64,000 bases of DNA from an archaeon (GTDB lineage Archaea > Thermoproteota > Nitrososphaeria > Nitrososphaerales > Gagatemarchaeaceae): contig CP066694.1 of assembly GCA_016432545.1 (NCBI GenBank), positions 372,001 to 436,000 of the forward strand, given 5' to 3'. Below, piece by piece: positions 8,145 to 17,795 of this stretch (positions within the stretch are counted from its first letter, which is position 1; every line of letters begins with the position of its first letter). The notes under the pieces are model-generated. The model made no database searches. It was given only the letters and a program-made list of their open reading frames with translations, and had not been told where the DNA came from. Made by a program: the position numbers and the translations under genes.

Positions 8145-11100
8145 GTGATTGCAAAATTATCCCGACGGCCTAAGAAGGCACCACTCACTCCCGAATACGA
8201 CTGGAAATCGATAGAAGAGAAGGTAAGGCGCTTCTACGCGGACCCGGCCGCAAAGGCAAAGATCTCCAGGAGGGTCTCCCGCAGCAGGCCGCTGGGCTAC
8301 GTCGAAGGCCCGCCGACCCTGAACAATCAGCCCCACGTAGGGCACGTTAGGGGGCGGATGATGAAGGACATCTGGTACAGGTGGTCGACCCTCCAAGGCA
8401 AGAACATCGTCTTCCGCGGAGGCTGGGACACGCAGGGTCTCCCTGTCGAGCTGCAGGCAGAGAAGGAGATGGGCCTCTCTGGGAACAAGTGGGAAGACCT
8501 GAAGAAGGTGGGGGTCGAGAAACTGGTCGAGGCTTGCAAGAAGCTGATTGAGAAGTACAAGGGCGACTGGGTAGAGGCGGACCGGCTCCTGGGACTGCTG
8601 ATAGACCACGACCGGGCTTACATGACCTACAGGGACGGGTACATCGAGAGGGAGTGGAGGTACCTCGAGAGGGCATGGAAAAGAGGACTCCTCGGGGAGG
8701 GCTTCAAAGTCGTCCCCTACTGCCCGAGCTGCCAGACGGCCCTGAGCCACGCCGAGGTCGTGGAGGGGGGCTACGAGAAGCTCAAGGACCCGAGCCTATA
8801 CTTCAAGGCCAGAACTGCGGACGGTTCGTATCTCGCGCTCTGGACGACGATGCCGTTCACTGTGGTCACTGACGAACTCGTCGGCGTCAGACCAGAGGCC
8901 CTTTACGAGTATGTCAAGGTGGGGCAGGAGACCTGGATCGTGGGCTCGGAGAGGAAGGCTGCGCTCGAACAGGAAGTGGGGATAAAGTTCGGGGAGAAAG
9001 TCCGAGAGGTCAAGGGCAAGGAGCTCGAGGGGTTGGGGTATGAGCACCCCCTCATGGGGAAGGTCCCTGGCTTCGCGAGCCCCGAGCTGAAGCCCAAGAT
9101 CCACAGAGTCGTCGCAGAGGAGTTCGTGGACACCACGACGGGGACGGGGCTCGTCCACATGGCCCCCGCCAACGGCGAGGACGACTTCGCAGTCGCGACC
9201 AAGCGCGGGTTGCCAATCTTCTCGCCCTTCGACGACCAGGTCAAATTCACAGCCGAGGCCGGAGAATACGCAGGGCTCTTCGCAAGGGACGCCGACGCGA
9301 AGGTCGTCAAGGACCTTGAGGCTGCTGGCGCGTTGATCTCCGCCGGGGAGCTGGTCCACGACTATCCGGTCTGCTGGAGGTCAGGGCACAGGCTCGTCTG
9401 GCTGGCCCGCCGCGAGTACTTCTATTGGGTCGACAGGCTCAGGGGAGACCTGAAGAAGGCAGCCTCGGCGGTCGAATACTACTTCGAGTCGCCGCGAAAT
9501 AGGTTCCTTTCGTTCATCGCCGAGTCGCCCCCCTGGTGCATCACACGCGAGAGGGTCTGGGGGACTCCGCTGCCTGTCTGGGTCTGCCGGACCTGCGGCG
9601 AGAAGACCGGTGCCTTCTCTAGGAAGAGGATAGTCGAGCTGGCTTCGAGCCTCCCCGACGGCCCCGACTTCGAGCTTCACAGGCCTTGGATTGACAGGGT
9701 CCTGCTGAAGTGCCCGAAGTGCGGAGGAGAAGCCGAGAGAGAACCCTTCGTCCTCGACACTTGGCACAACAGCGGGTCTGCGCCGTACTCTTCGATGACT
9801 GACGCCGAGTACAAGGGGCTCGTCCCGGTCCCCTTCCTCACAGAGGGCATAGACCAAACGCGGGGGTGGGCATACACCCTGCTCGTGCTCAACGTGATCT
9901 TCTCCGGGCGCCCCATCGCACCCTTCAAGGCTTTTCTCTTCCAAGGGCACGTCCTCGACGAAGAGGGGCAGAAGATGAGCAAGAGCCTCGGGAACGTCCT
10001 CCAGGGGCTAGAGGTGCTGAGGCAGGGCTCGGTGGACGTGACCCGATTCTATGTCGCGTCGAAGGCGTCCCCCGAAGACTCTGTGAGCCTTTCGATCGGC
10101 GAGATGGCTGGGAGGCCCTACCAGGTCATGAACACCCTCTATCACCTTCACCTGTACCTCGACCAGAACCGCAGGGTCGACTCTTACGACGGTGCCAGGC
10201 ATCACCTCGGGTGGGCGACCTCCAAGCGGCTGCTGACCCAGGTAGACCGGTGGGCGCTCGCCAAGCTCCGGAAGGTGGAGGTGGAGACCTCGGCAGCCTA
10301 TGCGGAGGGAAGGTTCAACGAAGCGGCCAAGGCGCTGGAAGAGTTCGTCATAGTGCGCCTGAGCCAGACGTACGTCCGGCTCGTGAGAGGGGAGCTCTGG
10401 GACGACGAACCAAAGAACCGGAGCCGGCGACTGTCGGTATACGCGGTCCTCGGGCGGCTGTTGGAGTCGGGCGACCGTCTCTTGCACCCGCTAGTTCCGT
10501 TCGCGACCGAGTACCTCTACCAGGAACTCTTCGCAGGTAGGTTGTGGGACGCTCCACTGTTGGCCTCCCCACCCATCCAGAGAGCTAGTGTAGGGAGAGG
10601 CGGGGCAGAGGCAGCGGTTGACTTTGCTCTCCTCGTGGAGAAGGCCTGCAACTCGGCCCGCACCAGGGCCCGGCTGAAGAGGAGGTGGCCGCTGCGCAGG
10701 ATCCAGCTGCTGGCACCCAGCAGGAGCAAGCGCGCCGTAGAAGGCTCGAAGGCGGCGGTGCTCACCCTCTGCAACGCGAAGTCGATGGCCCTGTGCCCTT
10801 CTGCAGCAGACTTCCCGGCCGACTTCGAGCTCAAGCCCAACACCTCGAGGATAGGGGCGCTCTTCAAGGAGAGGACGAGGGAGGTCCTGGGGTTAGTGAA
10901 GGTCCTCAAGGCAGACGAGGCGCTGAGGGCCCACTCCGGGTCCCGGCCGGTGACAATTGGAGCGGGCGGGAGCTCGATTAGGGTCCCACTGTCGGCGTAC
11001 GACCTCGTCGTCCGTGCCAGGGCGGGCTTCGAAGTGGGAGAAGAAGGTGGAGTCTTCGTGGCCGTTGCCAAGGACAGGGACGATGAGATGATCTCCGAGG

Positions 11101-11354
11101 GCCTGGTGAGGGATGTCGCGCGGAGGCTACAGGCCCTCAGAAAGGAGAGGGGGTTCCTACCGACCGATACGCTAGGGGAGGTGGCGGTGGCTGGGCTGGA
11201 GCCCGAGGAGGTCTCGGTCCTGAGGGCCAGGAGCGGACAGATCGCCTTCCTTGTGCGGGCGAAGAGGGTAGAGCTGATGGAAGAACGCTCCGTGGGGCGG
11301 AAGTGGCACGAGGAAGACCTCGACGGGCGCCCGATCTTCGTGGACGTCGGCTAG
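8145..11354 (+). CDS. ileS: Isoleucyl-tRNA synthetase
   Basis: This 1069-residue class Ia synthetase has HVGH (HIGH motif) in PPTLNNQPHVGHVRG near residue 60, the editing CP1 domain with TTGTGLVHMAPANGEDDF, and GQKMSKSLGN (KMSKS) near residue 610. An anticodon-binding helical region and an archaeal/eukaryal-type C-terminal extension follow. Cys pairs such as CPSC, CRTC and CPKC suggest zinc binding. It charges tRNA-Ile and edits valine. GTG start about 30 bp after a GTTAAATC element. Its stop overlaps that of the convergent flippase-like gene by 4 bp. Confidence 0.96.
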   Translation: MIAKLSRRPKKAPLTPEYDWKSIEEKVRRFYADPAAKAKISRRVSRSRPLGYVEGPPTLNNQPHVGHVRGRMMKDIWYRWSTLQGKNIVFRGGWDTQGLPVELQAEKEMGLSGNKWEDLKKVGVEKLVEACKKLIEKYKGDWVEADRLLGLLIDHDRAYMTYRDGYIEREWRYLERAWKRGLLGEGFKVVPYCPSCQTALSHAEVVEGGYEKLKDPSLYFKARTADGSYLALWTTMPFTVVTDELVGVRPEALYEYVKVGQETWIVGSERKAALEQEVGIKFGEKVREVKGKELEGLGYEHPLMGKVPGFASPELKPKIHRVVAEEFVDTTTGTGLVHMAPANGEDDFAVATKRGLPIFSPFDDQVKFTAEAGEYAGLFARDADAKVVKDLEAAGALISAGELVHDYPVCWRSGHRLVWLARREYFYWVDRLRGDLKKAASAVEYYFESPRNRFLSFIAESPPWCITRERVWGTPLPVWVCRTCGEKTGAFSRKRIVELASSLPDGPDFELHRPWIDRVLLKCPKCGGEAEREPFVLDTWHNSGSAPYSSMTDAEYKGLVPVPFLTEGIDQTRGWAYTLLVLNVIFSGRPIAPFKAFLFQGHVLDEEGQKMSKSLGNVLQGLEVLRQGSVDVTRFYVASKASPEDSVSLSIGEMAGRPYQVMNTLYHLHLYLDQNRRVDSYDGARHHLGWATSKRLLTQVDRWALAKLRKVEVETSAAYAEGRFNEAAKALEEFVIVRLSQTYVRLVRGELWDDEPKNRSRRLSVYAVLGRLLESGDRLLHPLVPFATEYLYQELFAGRLWDAPLLASPPIQRASVGRGGAEAAVDFALLVEKACNSARTRARLKRRWPLRRIQLLAPSRSKRAVEGSKAAVLTLCNAKSMALCPSAADFPADFELKPNTSRIGALFKERTREVLGLVKVLKADEALRAHSGSRPVTIGAGGSSIRVPLSAYDLVVRARAGFEVGEEGGVFVAVAKDRDDEMISEGLVRDVARRLQALRKERGFLPTDTLGEVAVAGLEPEEVSVLRARSGQIAFLVRAKRVELMEERSVGRKWHEEDLDGRPIFVDVG

Positions 11355-12889
11355 AGCAGCTTGCGAGCGAGGCGGGAGACGAACCTCATCGACCTGGGCA
11401 GGAGGGTATCGACGAAGTCCATGTCCGTCTGGTTGAATCCCTTCAACGCCTTCATAATCAGAAGATAGACGAGCAGCCCGGCCGGGAGCATCACCACCGC
11501 AGAGGCGACCGTCGCTCCCCTCGAGCTGAGCCCCTCCCTCTGCCCCACTGACAGGGCCAGGAAGACGAGGAGTGCCATCGCCGCCGATGCACCCAGGGAC
11601 TTCAGGTAAGCCAGCGAATCAAGGACGAGCATCCCGCTGCGATGGACGAAGAAGGCGACGGCCGCTGTCATGGACAAGAGCATCGCCCCCCTGGCTATCG
11701 CGATCCCGAGGAGGCCGACGACCGGGACAGTGGTCAGCGAAACGAGGACGAGGACCGCGAGGGCCGCCAGGGTGCTGAGCGTAAAGTGGTGGGCGCGGTC
11801 ATCGACAAGAAGACTGGCAGAGTAGACAGAGGCAATCGAAGAGAATGATATCGAAATGGCGACGACTGAGAGCAGGGGCCAGCCCGAAACATACGCTTCC
11901 CCGAAGATCCTGAGGAGGAAGGGCGAGACAGCGGCGAGCGCGAACCCAGTGGGTATCGCCGTGAGGCTGATGTACCGCGTGTACCTCCTGAGCATCTCCT
12001 TCTTCCTGTCCCGGTCAGAGTAGCTGCTGAGCGCAGGCACCAGGACGTTGGTCGCCGCGCTGGGCGCGAAGGACGCCACGGCAGCCCCGACTGTCGCCAC
12101 GTTGTAGACTGCCAGGTTCCCGAGGCCCTGTTGGAAGAATGCAAGCAGTTTGTCGGTCTGGGAGACGGCAAGGCCCATGACCGCAGCGAAGAAGACCGAG
12201 GCCATGTAGTTGCGGACCGGGCGCATGCTAGGCCCCGGTTTGACCAGGTGCTGCACGGCGCCGGCCGCAGAGGCGTTGGTCAAGACAGCGAGCAGCGAGT
12301 CTCCGATGGCGAAGCCGATGAAGACCCCGGAAGGGCCGGACCCCGAGAACAGGAACGCAGATGCGATGGCATATCTCGCGACGCTCGAAACTACGATCGC
12401 CTTGCCCGCTCCGGTAGCCTTGCCCGCCCCGAGCATCGCGTAGGCCCCTAGCTGCCCGAAGGAGAAGACAACCGCGTCCACTCCTGCGAAGAATGCCACG
12501 GGGCCGTCGGCAGGGCCCGCGAGGAAAGCAGGAACCGGCCAGTAGGCCAGCACGAGGAAGACCGTCATGGAGACAGCTCCGCAGATCGCCAGCGAGGCGA
12601 AGTAGACCCTCCTGGCGGAAGAGAGCCCGTCCCTGATGTACTCTGAAAGGAAGCGCGTCACGGCGGGGGGGGTCGCGGCTACTCCGGCGCCGGTCACAGG
12701 GAGAGCCAGGACAGAGAGGGTGGCCGCCCCGACCACGACTAGGTTGAGGAGGGAGACTAACCCGACCTCCGCAGTTGTGCGGAGGGCGTTCGTGAGGAGC
12801 ACGAGGAAGAGCGTGTTGAAGGCGAGGGTCGCGATGTTGGCTACGTAGAGGGCGGCCACGCCCACGGCGACCTTCTCCTCGGAGTGCAA
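11351..12889 (-). CDS. MOP-superfamily flippase-like membrane protein
   Basis: This 512-residue protein has about 14 hydrophobic segments and only short loops, the architecture of Wzx/MurJ-type polysaccharide or lipid-linked oligosaccharide flippases. Small soluble motifs such as YSDRDRKKEMLRRYTRY between TM segments resemble the cytosolic loops of this group. A plausible role is flipping lipid-linked glycan for S-layer or pilin glycosylation; the substrate is unknown. The start is TTG at 12887-12889. It ends convergently with ileS. The MBL-fold and glycosidase-like genes lie upstream on the same strand. Confidence 0.72.
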   Translation of the reverse strand: MHSEEKVAVGVAALYVANIATLAFNTLFLVLLTNALRTTAEVGLVSLLNLVVVGAATLSVLALPVTGAGVAATPPAVTRFLSEYIRDGLSSARRVYFASLAICGAVSMTVFLVLAYWPVPAFLAGPADGPVAFFAGVDAVVFSFGQLGAYAMLGAGKATGAGKAIVVSSVARYAIASAFLFSGSGPSGVFIGFAIGDSLLAVLTNASAAGAVQHLVKPGPSMRPVRNYMASVFFAAVMGLAVSQTDKLLAFFQQGLGNLAVYNVATVGAAVASFAPSAATNVLVPALSSYSDRDRKKEMLRRYTRYISLTAIPTGFALAAVSPFLLRIFGEAYVSGWPLLSVVAISISFSSIASVYSASLLVDDRAHHFTLSTLAALAVLVLVSLTTVPVVGLLGIAIARGAMLLSMTAAVAFFVHRSGMLVLDSLAYLKSLGASAAMALLVFLALSVGQREGLSSRGATVASAVVMLPAGLLVYLLIMKALKGFNQTDMDFVDTLLPRSMRFVSRLARKLL

Positions 12890-12928
12890 AAGGCGAGTGC
12901 CCGCACGCCCAAGGGAGTATTTAATGGG

Positions 12929-13930
12929 CTAAGCGACCTTCGGGTAGTTCGAGAGCCTCGACTGGTCCTCCGCCAGCGGCCTGGCAGCGAAGCCGATCCG
13001 CCTCAGGTCTGCTGCGAACTCGGAAGCGAACCCGTGCACAGTGTAGACGACCTCCGGGGAGACTGCCTGGACGAGCTCGAGGAGCTCCTGATAGTCACAG
13101 TGGTCGCTCAGAGGGAACGTGTAGTCCGAGCCCATCGAACGCCCGTACCCAGAATTGACCGCCCACCCGGTGAAGGAGACCAATATGGCGCCGTACTTCT
13201 TTTTCAGGTGGGCCATGAGGTTGCTTCTTCCTGATGACATCGGGCTGACCATGACCCAGGGGCCCCGCGGCAGTCTCTCGTGGTCCCGATCAGGGTCGAA
13301 GGTCCTTCCCGACTTCAGGTCCACCCCGTGCTTGACGTGGATCTTGTTCATCGCGGAGACGCGCTCGTGATAGTAGAGAGGCGCCCAGCTCGAGAAGTAG
13401 TAAGAGAGCAGTTGCGCCTTCCCGAGGGGGTAGCCCATCAGCACGACCGGCCTTCCCTTGTCGAAGGACTCCCCAATCAGCGTGTGGACGTCCTTGACAA
13501 GGCGGCTAAGGCTCGGGAAGACGTACTCGGGGAGCCCGTAGGTCGTTTCCATGACAAGGACCCTCGCCCGCCGGGCCTTGCACTTGCCTAGGAAGCCGCG
13601 CTCGCGGCCAGAAGCATCGCCCGTGTAGTAGAGCTCGTCGCCGATCCTGAGGGCACGGGACCCGAGTATGTGCCCCGAGTCGAGAAGCTCGACCCCCTCC
13701 ACCTCTTCGAGCACGTCCCCGAGGTCGAACCCCCTCGCCTTCGCGAGCTCTGCTGTGGCTCCGGACGCGATCACGCGCTCAGTCCTCGAGGGTGCGTGCA
13801 TGTGGTCGATGTGAGCGTGAGAGACGAAAGTGAAATCCGCCCTGGCGGGCCTGCTCGGGTCCAGCGAGAACGTCCTCTCTCCGATCTCTACACGTATGCC
13901 TCCGTTGGCAGTGACCGAGGCTCGCGACAA
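12929..13930 (-). CDS. MBL-fold nuclease, YSH1/CPSF-73-like
   Basis: This 333-residue metallo-beta-lactamase-fold protein has the metal motif HAHIDHMHA (HxHxDH), TYGLPEY, and PLSDHCDYQEL with a later VHGFASEF histidine, as in the beta-CASP-related exonuclease group (COG1236). Members process RNA ends or act with DNA ligases; its neighbours do not decide between these. TTG start at 13930, about 29 bp after a GTTAATAATC TATA-like element that lies inside the 3' end of the upstream gene. Confidence 0.75.
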   Translation of the reverse strand: MSRASVTANGGIRVEIGERTFSLDPSRPARADFTFVSHAHIDHMHAPSRTERVIASGATAELAKARGFDLGDVLEEVEGVELLDSGHILGSRALRIGDELYYTGDASGRERGFLGKCKARRARVLVMETTYGLPEYVFPSLSRLVKDVHTLIGESFDKGRPVVLMGYPLGKAQLLSYYFSSWAPLYYHERVSAMNKIHVKHGVDLKSGRTFDPDRDHERLPRGPWVMVSPMSSGRSNLMAHLKKKYGAILVSFTGWAVNSGYGRSMGSDYTFPLSDHCDYQELLELVQAVSPEVVYTVHGFASEFAADLRRIGFAARPLAEDQSRLSNYPKVA

Positions 13931-13958
13931 ACGCAGCGTTCGGGCCCCGGTTCGATTA

Positions 13959-16265
13959 TTAACTTGTCGAGAGTCGGAAGGCCTTCCATTCCCCGGGAGC
14001 GAGGGTCGCCTCGAAGCTCATGGCGGGCAGGACCCTGACAGAGCCCACCCTGGACCAGGAGCCTTTCGCTGAGTCGAAGGCTTCGAGGGAAGCCGACAAA
14101 TGCCTCGTCAGGTCTTGGGCCCTGGGAGAGAACCTGACTGTGACGCGCGCCTGCGTGGGCGAGGAGCTCCCGAGGCAGATGACCTGTCCTGGACCGTAGA
14201 AGGTCATGGCAGTCACTCCCCTGGCGGGGGATGGGAGCGGATCAGACTTCGCGAATCTTGTCCCTGACTTGCAAGTCGCCTTGGAGGCTGCCAGGAAGAC
14301 CGCAGGCTGGCCCTGGCCCCTCCCTACGAACAGGCTGACCGGCTCTCCCGCCCAGAGCCGACTGGCGAGCGCCCAGCTGATGCCCGAGGCGGGCGGGGGA
14401 GCGAAGAAGGCCCCGTCCGGCCCGAAGGAGAGGCCCACTTCGCCTTCGAGGAGGGCCTCAGCAAACCTGGACGCGGCGACGGGGTCGGAGCCGTCCCCGT
14501 GAGACTGGCCGGCCTCGACGTCCACCCAATAGGGGAACTCTCCGGGTGAGCCGCCCAGCCTGAGGTAGTCCTCTGTAACGAGCTTCGCAGTCCTCTGCAC
14601 GGCGAGGCTTCCGATTCCAGAGAGGCCAGTCCTGTAGCAGACGACCGCGTGGGCAAGGGCAGCGCGGGTCCAAAAGCCACCAAGCTGTCCGTGGCCGTAA
14701 GAAGCATCGAAGTAGACCTGGTTGGAGGTCGGCACCGTCCTGGGACCGAACGGGGTCTCGAAGTCCTTCTCCATGGCCCTGTGGGCTGCGGCCTGGGCTC
14801 CGAAGGCTGGAGCCCTGTAGGCAGCGACGGCCATGTCGATGCACTCGTCGGCTCTCAGCCGCCCCGACGGGTCGAGGCAGAGCGCGAGGAATCCCCTTTC
14901 GTCCACCAGCGTCTTCTTGACCTTGTCGGCAATCATCTCTGACCTCTCCCTGAACTTGCCGGCGTCGTCTGATCTGCCGAGGCTCCGCGCCGACTGCGAT
15001 GCGGCCAATAGGGCCCCTGACACTGCGAGAGTCACCTCAGGCACCTCACCTGTGGGATATCCTCTGCCGAGATGTCTTCGCCAGCCGTTCGCGACGCTGG
15101 GGTCGCACTTGACAGAATAGCCTTTGGAGACGGCCATGAGGAAGCCTGCGGCCTTCTTGATCGCCGGGTAGACGGGTCTCGAGGCCTTCCGGTCCTGAGC
15201 CTGGAGCACTTGAGCGCAGAGCGCCTGAAGCAGTAGGGAAGTCTCAAGGATGCCGCTCCGAGCCCTATCGTCGGAGTGAGGCACCGAGCCTTCCCTCCCA
15301 AGAGCTCTCTTGAAGGACCCGGAGAGAGTGGCCCCCGCTTCCCGGTCGACCACTCCGACCGCTCTCCCTACCTCGTATCTGTCCAGGTCGTAGTCGATGG
15401 CCTCGGGCGAGTCGAGCGCCGAGAGCGCCCACTGGAAGGCATCAGAGACCTGCTGGCTTGAGCACGCGAACTCCGCTCGGGCGGGGGGCCCGGAGGTCTC
15501 CCCCGCCTGGATGCTGCCGAAGTCCCTGAGCGCGTCCTCGAGCCTGGCGGGGTTGTACAGGAAGGCGAAGAGTATCTCCTTCGCCTCGCCGGGCTGGAGC
15601 TCGAGGTCGTGGAGAGAGAGGATCAGGACCTGTCCGGAAGCCCCTGCGGTCGAGTCCGGGAGCTCGCCTGCGGAGGCGGCGTCAAGCGCCCCCGTCTTGT
15701 CGGAAGTCATGTAGTACCTGGACGGTTGAGGGACGGCCCCTACCACTCGGGCTGCCGGGGGGTCCGCGAGCTCGTCCATGGCCACGTGACTTCCCCGGTT
15801 GAAGGCGTTGAGGCCGATCGCGCCCCATCCGTAGGCTCCTCCCCCAAGCTTGGCGCAGGTCGGGTCAGCCAAGTCCACGACCCTGAGCTTCAGGGCCGTC
15901 TGGGCGAGGCTCTTGAGCCTCAGCTTCCTCAGGTATCCGGACCCTGCCACGAAGAAGGTGACGGACTGGAGGACCTCGACAGAATCGAAGAGCCTGGCCG
16001 CGAATTGCGAACCGGCTGGAGAGACGCGCAGCGACCAGTCTAGTCTCTGGGGTTGGACGACCACGCCGGCCTGGAGCTTGAAGATTCGCAGACCCTCGTA
16101 GCCGAAGAGCGCCCTCCTCTCTCTCCTCGAGTCGAACGAGAGCATGGACCCGTCGGGGGCGAGCGTCGCCCTGCAGCCGCCGAAGCTCAACGAGACGGGA
16201 GAACGGAGGTACGACGAGCGCACGCTCCCCTGTTGACCCGGAAGGGCCTCGACCGCTGAGGTCAT
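13959..16265 (-). CDS. Six-hairpin glycosidase-like protein
   Basis: This 768-residue protein lacks a signal peptide. The N-terminal third (to ~270) looks like a beta-sandwich; residues ~280-650 have repeated amphipathic helices consistent with an (alpha/alpha)6 barrel. The segment YFDASYGHGQLGGFWTRAAL and the acidic stretches around YDLDRYEVGRAVG and GQSHGDGSD resemble amylo-alpha-glucosidase/GH15-type enzymes. A short beta domain ends the protein. It may trim an intracellular or surface polysaccharide, but substrate and even catalytic activity are inferred. ATG start with a CATATTATC TATA element at about 16288-16296. The flippase-like gene downstream makes a glycan role attractive. Confidence 0.5.
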   Translation of the reverse strand: MTSAVEALPGQQGSVRSSYLRSPVSLSFGGCRATLAPDGSMLSFDSRRERRALFGYEGLRIFKLQAGVVVQPQRLDWSLRVSPAGSQFAARLFDSVEVLQSVTFFVAGSGYLRKLRLKSLAQTALKLRVVDLADPTCAKLGGGAYGWGAIGLNAFNRGSHVAMDELADPPAARVVGAVPQPSRYYMTSDKTGALDAASAGELPDSTAGASGQVLILSLHDLELQPGEAKEILFAFLYNPARLEDALRDFGSIQAGETSGPPARAEFACSSQQVSDAFQWALSALDSPEAIDYDLDRYEVGRAVGVVDREAGATLSGSFKRALGREGSVPHSDDRARSGILETSLLLQALCAQVLQAQDRKASRPVYPAIKKAAGFLMAVSKGYSVKCDPSVANGWRRHLGRGYPTGEVPEVTLAVSGALLAASQSARSLGRSDDAGKFRERSEMIADKVKKTLVDERGFLALCLDPSGRLRADECIDMAVAAYRAPAFGAQAAAHRAMEKDFETPFGPRTVPTSNQVYFDASYGHGQLGGFWTRAALAHAVVCYRTGLSGIGSLAVQRTAKLVTEDYLRLGGSPGEFPYWVDVEAGQSHGDGSDPVAASRFAEALLEGEVGLSFGPDGAFFAPPPASGISWALASRLWAGEPVSLFVGRGQGQPAVFLAASKATCKSGTRFAKSDPLPSPARGVTAMTFYGPGQVICLGSSSPTQARVTVRFSPRAQDLTRHLSASLEAFDSAKGSWSRVGSVRVLPAMSFEATLAPGEWKAFRLSTS

Positions 16266-16334
16266 GCTGCTCCATGCGCGGGGGAAGATAATATGGACAG
16301 GATTTACCGAAGTTGAGCGATTTGCTACTTGCGG

Positions 16335-17738
16335 TTAACCACTTGATGGCTTCTTCCATCGGGTTCCCTTGGGGGTGTCCTCCACGACCACTCCCAGCGA
16401 GAGCAGCTCCTTGCGCAGCCTGTCCGACTCCGCAAAGTCGCGCCTCTTCCGAGCCTCCTCTCTCGCGGCTAGAAGGGCGGCTTCCTTCGAGGTCAGCTCT
16501 TGGGGGGAGAAGTCGAGGACGCCGAGGACCGAGTCGACCCTCCGGAGGGCGCCAAGGACCTCTCCGGCTGACTGTTCAGAAAGCTTCCCGCCATCTATCA
16601 GAAGGTTCGTCTTCTTCGCGACCACGAAGATGGCAGCCAAGGCCTCGGGTACGTTGAGGTCGCGGTCCATTGCCTCCTCGAAACCTCCCGCCATCTCCGA
16701 TCCCAGCCCTCCGCCGTCGCTCCCTGATGTTCCCTTCACGGATTCGAGGCGCCTAGAGAACTCTTGGAGCCTCTCCCGCAGGGCCTTCGCCTGGGCGAGA
16801 CCCGCGTTTGTCAAGTCCATGCGGTCGCGGTAATGTGAGGAGATCAAGAACGTCCGAACGACTCTCGGAGACCAGCCCTCCTTGACCAGGTCCCTCAGGT
16901 AGACCACGTTCCCTACCGACTTGTGCATCTCCGCACCCTCTACACTGAGAAAGTCCGAGTGGAGCCAGTACTTCACGAACTTCTTTCCGGTCGCTGACTC
17001 GGACTGCGCTATCTCGTTCTCATGGTGTGGGAACTTGTTGTCCAGCCCACCCGTGTGGATGTCGAAGGACTCGCCGAGGTACTTCATCGACATGGCAGAG
17101 CACTCGATGTGCCAGCCCGGACGGCCCTTTCCGAGCTCCGTCTCCCAAAAGACGTCACCGTCATCGCGGTCCCAGGACTTCCAGAGCGCAAAGTCCGCGG
17201 CCTCTGTCTTCTCTTCGTAGTGATCTGTCGAGACCCTTCCGGCTGACTTGAGCGAGTCGAGCCTTACTCCTGACAGTGCGCCGTAGGACGGGAACTTGGA
17301 GACGCTGAAGTAGACCGAGCCGTCGGGCGCGGTGTACGCAAATCCCTTCTGCAGCAGGACCTTGATCAGGGCGACCATCTCTTGGACATGTTCAGTCGCC
17401 CTCGGGTATTTCTCGGCGCGTTCAACGAAGAGGGCGGCGAGGTCCTCCATGAACGCAGCTTCGTAGAATCTGGTGTGTTCTGCGAGCGGCTTGCCGGTCT
17501 CCTTGATCCCCTTGATTATCCGGTCTTCGACGTCGGTGATGTTCATCACCTGAAAGACCTTATACCCTTTGAACTTCAGATATCTCCTAAGGACGTCCTC
17601 GAAGACGAAGGTCCTCAGGTTTCCAATGTGCGCGTAATTCCAGACAGTCGGGCCGCAAGTGTACATCCTGACCTCACCATCTGTGCACGGGACGAACTCT
17701 TCGAGCGAACGGCCGAGGCTGTTAAAGAGCTTCAGCAA
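16335..17738 (-). CDS. cysS: Cysteinyl-tRNA synthetase
   Basis: This 467-residue class I synthetase has YTCGPTVWNYAHIGNLRTF (zinc Cys and HIGH motif), ECSAMSMKYLG and the HHENEIAQSES zinc motif. The KMSKS loop is unusual: it reads AEMHKSVGN, so the first Lys is Glu and the first Ser is His, while the second Lys is kept. The C-terminal helical anticodon domain is complete. It charges tRNA-Cys, whose two-intron gene lies at 24660-24778. The start is TTG at 17738, with a T/A-rich promoter element about 35 bp upstream. Confidence 0.92.
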   Translation of the reverse strand: MLKLFNSLGRSLEEFVPCTDGEVRMYTCGPTVWNYAHIGNLRTFVFEDVLRRYLKFKGYKVFQVMNITDVEDRIIKGIKETGKPLAEHTRFYEAAFMEDLAALFVERAEKYPRATEHVQEMVALIKVLLQKGFAYTAPDGSVYFSVSKFPSYGALSGVRLDSLKSAGRVSTDHYEEKTEAADFALWKSWDRDDGDVFWETELGKGRPGWHIECSAMSMKYLGESFDIHTGGLDNKFPHHENEIAQSESATGKKFVKYWLHSDFLSVEGAEMHKSVGNVVYLRDLVKEGWSPRVVRTFLISSHYRDRMDLTNAGLAQAKALRERLQEFSRRLESVKGTSGSDGGGLGSEMAGGFEEAMDRDLNVPEALAAIFVVAKKTNLLIDGGKLSEQSAGEVLGALRRVDSVLGVLDFSPQELTSKEAALLAAREEARKRRDFAESDRLRKELLSLGVVVEDTPKGTRWKKPSSG

Positions 17739-17765
17739 TTTGGCGACCAGTGTAGGTCAATACTC

Positions 17766-17779
17766 AGAAAATAAAAAGG
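17766..17779 (-). terminator. T-rich terminator, also usable as the cysS promoter element
   Basis: The minus strand reads CCTTTTTATTTTC just after the stop codon of the zinc-ribbon gene (17796). Poly-T tracts terminate archaeal RNA polymerase. The same bases lie about 35 bp upstream of the cysS TTG and could serve as its TATA region. Confidence 0.45.
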
Positions 17780-17795
17780 AACGGGAGAGTAGAAT

